Part shown: in pieces, positions 50,243 to 51,695 of the stretch
How positions within the stretch are numbered: the first letter of the stretch is position 1
How the letters are laid out: each line of letters begins with the position of its first letter
NCBI GenBank assembly: GCA_020720785.1
Contig: DYOA01000016.1
Span: forward strand, 1 to 51,695
DNA: 51,695 nt
Source: Leptospira biflexa
GTDB taxonomy: Bacteria > Spirochaetota > Leptospiria > Turneriellales > DYLW01
Reading direction: 5' to 3'
Notes under the pieces: model-generated
What the model was told of the DNA's origin: nothing
The model's database searches: none
What the model saw: only the letters and a program-made list of their open reading frames with translations
Made by a program: the position numbers and the translations under genes

Positions 50243-51695
50243 TTTGACTTTTCCAGATACTGTATAATGTTCTGGTATTCACTTTTTTTTGGATGACTGG
50301 GAAATGACTGGACAAGCCGCTGGAACATTTCTTTTGCCTTTTCATTATTTTTCAGGTTCCGGTAGTAAAGATATGCCAGTTTATCCATGGCCACTGCGTC
50401 TTTGGGATTTCTGGCCAGCACTGCTTTATACTGTATTTCTGCAGCGGCGGGTTTACCGGCCTTCACCAGATTCTGTGCATACCCCAGACGAACATCGGAA
50501 TTAGCCGGATCCGATACCAGACAAGCCTGAAAATACTTATCTGCCTCTTCATATTTTTCCATCCCATAATACAGATTTGCCAGATTGTAATTAATTTCAA
50601 AGGATCCGGAATTAATACGATGTGCCTTCAAATATGCTTCTTCAGCTTCCCGGGTTGAGTTTTCACTTTTGTACACATTTCCCAGACTCAAGTGAGCCTT
50701 AAAATAGTTCGGATTCATTTGTACGGCCTTCTGATAATTCTCCCTGGCTTCCGGAAAATTTTTCAGTTTTTCATAATTTTTCCCCAGTTCATAGAATACT
50801 CCGGCATCCTGAGGATCAGAAATTTTCTGCAGCGACGATATGGCATTCCCGGGATCATTCATTTTTCCGTAAACAATTCCCATATTATAATGGGTTCTCC
50901 CGTTGGAAGAATCCTTTTCCAGGGCTTTCCGGAATAAAGCCAAAGAGGATGGATAATTTTTTTGCAGAAGATAAGTTTCTCCCATCTGGTTAAAGACATT
51001 AGCGTCCGAACGTTCTTTGGATAATTCCTGGAATACCTTCAACGCATCGGCATACTGTCCGTTCTTTTTATGGGAAATACCCAGATTATATTTGGCTTCA
51101 TACAAATCAGGCTTAATGGAAAGAGCTTTTTGGTATGAGGAAACGGCGGGCGAATACTTTTTAAGGGCATCATAAGCCAGACCTCTGGAATAAAAAGCAG
51201 CGTAATTATCCGGTTTCAGGCGGACAGCATGGTCAAATGAGTTTACCGCTTCATTATATTTCTTCTGCCGGAAATATAATTTTCCAAGATAATAATAGGT
51301 TTTTTCATCTTTGGGGTTTTTGCGAACGGCATCCTGGAATGCTTTTTCCGCCCCGGCGTCATCATTTTTCATTTCCAGTGCCCGCCCCAGAAGATAGGAA
51401 GCCTCTGCACTCTCCGGGTTGGACTTCAATGCATTTCTAAAATATTTTTCCGCATCATAATAATCCTTTTTGCCAAAAGCTTCTTTTCCCCGGCTTATTT
51501 CATTTTGAAAATCCGCCTTATCCCCTCCATTGCCGGAAGTTTCATTTTTACTATCATTATCAACACGCCCGGATTCGGACGACTTATTGTTTTTATCGGA
51601 CGTTGCAGATGATGATCCATCATCCCCTTTTCCGGAATTGGATTTGGAATTTGCGGATTTATCTGCTGCGGAATTCTTTTCTGTACCATTTCCAT
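50239..51695 (-). CDS. TPR-repeat protein, 5' end beyond the window
   Basis: Partial gene: its frame stays open from the TGA to the right edge, giving 484 visible residues without a start. Reading from the edge, the first ~70 visible residues are a low-complexity Ser/Asn/Lys/Gly/Asp linker, then TPRs run from about EAFGKKDYYDAEKYFRNAL to the end. About eleven 34-residue repeats follow the W-LG-Y-A-F-A-P pattern (AVNSFDHAVRLKPDNYAAFY, YLGKLYFRQKKYNEA, NYQKAVQMNPNYFKAHLSLG). A TTG at 51429 lies inside the first TPR and is not the start. A linker of this kind suggests a secreted or membrane-anchored protein with the missing N-terminus providing the anchor. First in the operon with the HEAT protein. 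Confidence 0.85.
   Translation of the reverse strand, partial: GNGTEKNSAADKSANSKSNSGKGDDGSSSATSDKNNKSSESGRVDNDSKNETSGNGGDKADFQNEISRGKEAFGKKDYYDAEKYFRNALKSNPESAEASYLLGRALEMKNDDAGAEKAFQDAVRKNPKDEKTYYYLGKLYFRQKKYNEAVNSFDHAVRLKPDNYAAFYSRGLAYDALKKYSPAVSSYQKALSIKPDLYEAKYNLGISHKKNGQYADALKVFQELSKERSDANVFNQMGETYLLQKNYPSSLALFRKALEKDSSNGRTHYNMGIVYGKMNDPGNAISSLQKISDPQDAGVFYELGKNYEKLKNFPEARENYQKAVQMNPNYFKAHLSLGNVYKSENSTREAEEAYLKAHRINSGSFEINYNLANLYYGMEKYEEADKYFQACLVSDPANSDVRLGYAQNLVKAGKPAAAEIQYKAVLARNPKDAVAMDKLAYLYYRNLKNNEKAKEMFQRLVQSFPSHPKKSEYQNIIQYLEKSK

Noticed and set aside
51429..51431. TTG start for the right-edge TPR protein
   Set aside because: The frame and TPR pattern continue upstream to the edge; the TTG encodes a Leu inside the first repeat.
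1..51695. tRNA, rRNA, CRISPR arrays, transposases, prophage genes
   Set aside because: None seen on either strand by inspection; the short spacers leave little room for RNA genes, though small ncRNAs cannot be excluded.

Overview
The window is a densely packed chromosomal stretch from a diderm bacterium. An LPS-export type LptD barrel, an Omp85-type barrel, two further small outer-membrane barrels, a DUF4015 glycosidase, a SpoIIE/HAMP phosphatase, an alkyl-DHAP-synthase-like enzyme and a lipoprotein resembling the leptospiral LIC_10091 family all fit a spirochaete, most likely the Leptospira side of the phylum. This is inferred from gene content; no rRNA or tRNA is present to settle it. Base composition looks mid-40s % GC by eye and CCGG-containing words are very common. 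I saw no transposase, phage gene, CRISPR array or RNA gene.

Layout, left to right. 0.15-3.5 kb: lptD, then a HigB/HigA-type toxin-antitoxin pair bracketed by two copies of a 49-bp repeat. 3.6-13.7 kb: a small barrel protein, rlmN, glpD-murB facing an ether-lipid synthase homologue, trpF-mutS, and an EamA transporter. 13.8-18.8 kb: a plus-strand run of a membrane histidine kinase, a receiver-only response regulator, an aldehyde dehydrogenase and an unusually short UvrD-type helicase, each gene overlapping or closely following the last. 18.8-30.5 kb: a long minus-strand run read as glycosidase, queA, dnaA, VKOR-DsbA fusion, a small unknown, aroE, aroK, Omp85 barrel, recN and a BatA-like membrane protein, almost all with 2-11 nt gaps or overlaps. 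30.7-36.4 kb: a lipoprotein and stand-alone coaC, facing an acyltransferase / ATP-grasp-flavoenzyme fusion / lipB operon. 36.4-44.5 kb: a Panacea-domain protein, an unrecognised pair (possible FliG-like protein plus an XPB/Ssl2 N-terminal-like protein), a barrel protein with its own terminator, two ABC permeases and a SpoIIE phosphatase. 44.6-51.7 kb: pgk, an aminotransferase, and a minus-strand operon of TPR protein, HEAT-repeat protein, small exported protein, efp and a TPR membrane protein, running off the right edge.

The most unusual items are: (i) a 763-residue single-chain fusion of an ATP-grasp ligase to a Cys-motif FMN alpha-hydroxy-acid dehydrogenase, in one operon with lipB and an acyltransferase; (ii) the toxin-antitoxin pair in which one repeat copy encodes the antitoxin tail and the other, upstream copy reads as the tail of a lost antitoxin; (iii) an apparent CTG start for murB; (iv) the fact that all eight convergent gene pairs overlap or abut, three of them with interlocked stop codons; and (v) the two-gene XPB-N-like/FliG-like operon opposite a Panacea protein.

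Functional assignments of the housekeeping genes are secure from motifs. Assignments of the repeat proteins, barrels and several membrane proteins are by fold-level resemblance and are marked as such.
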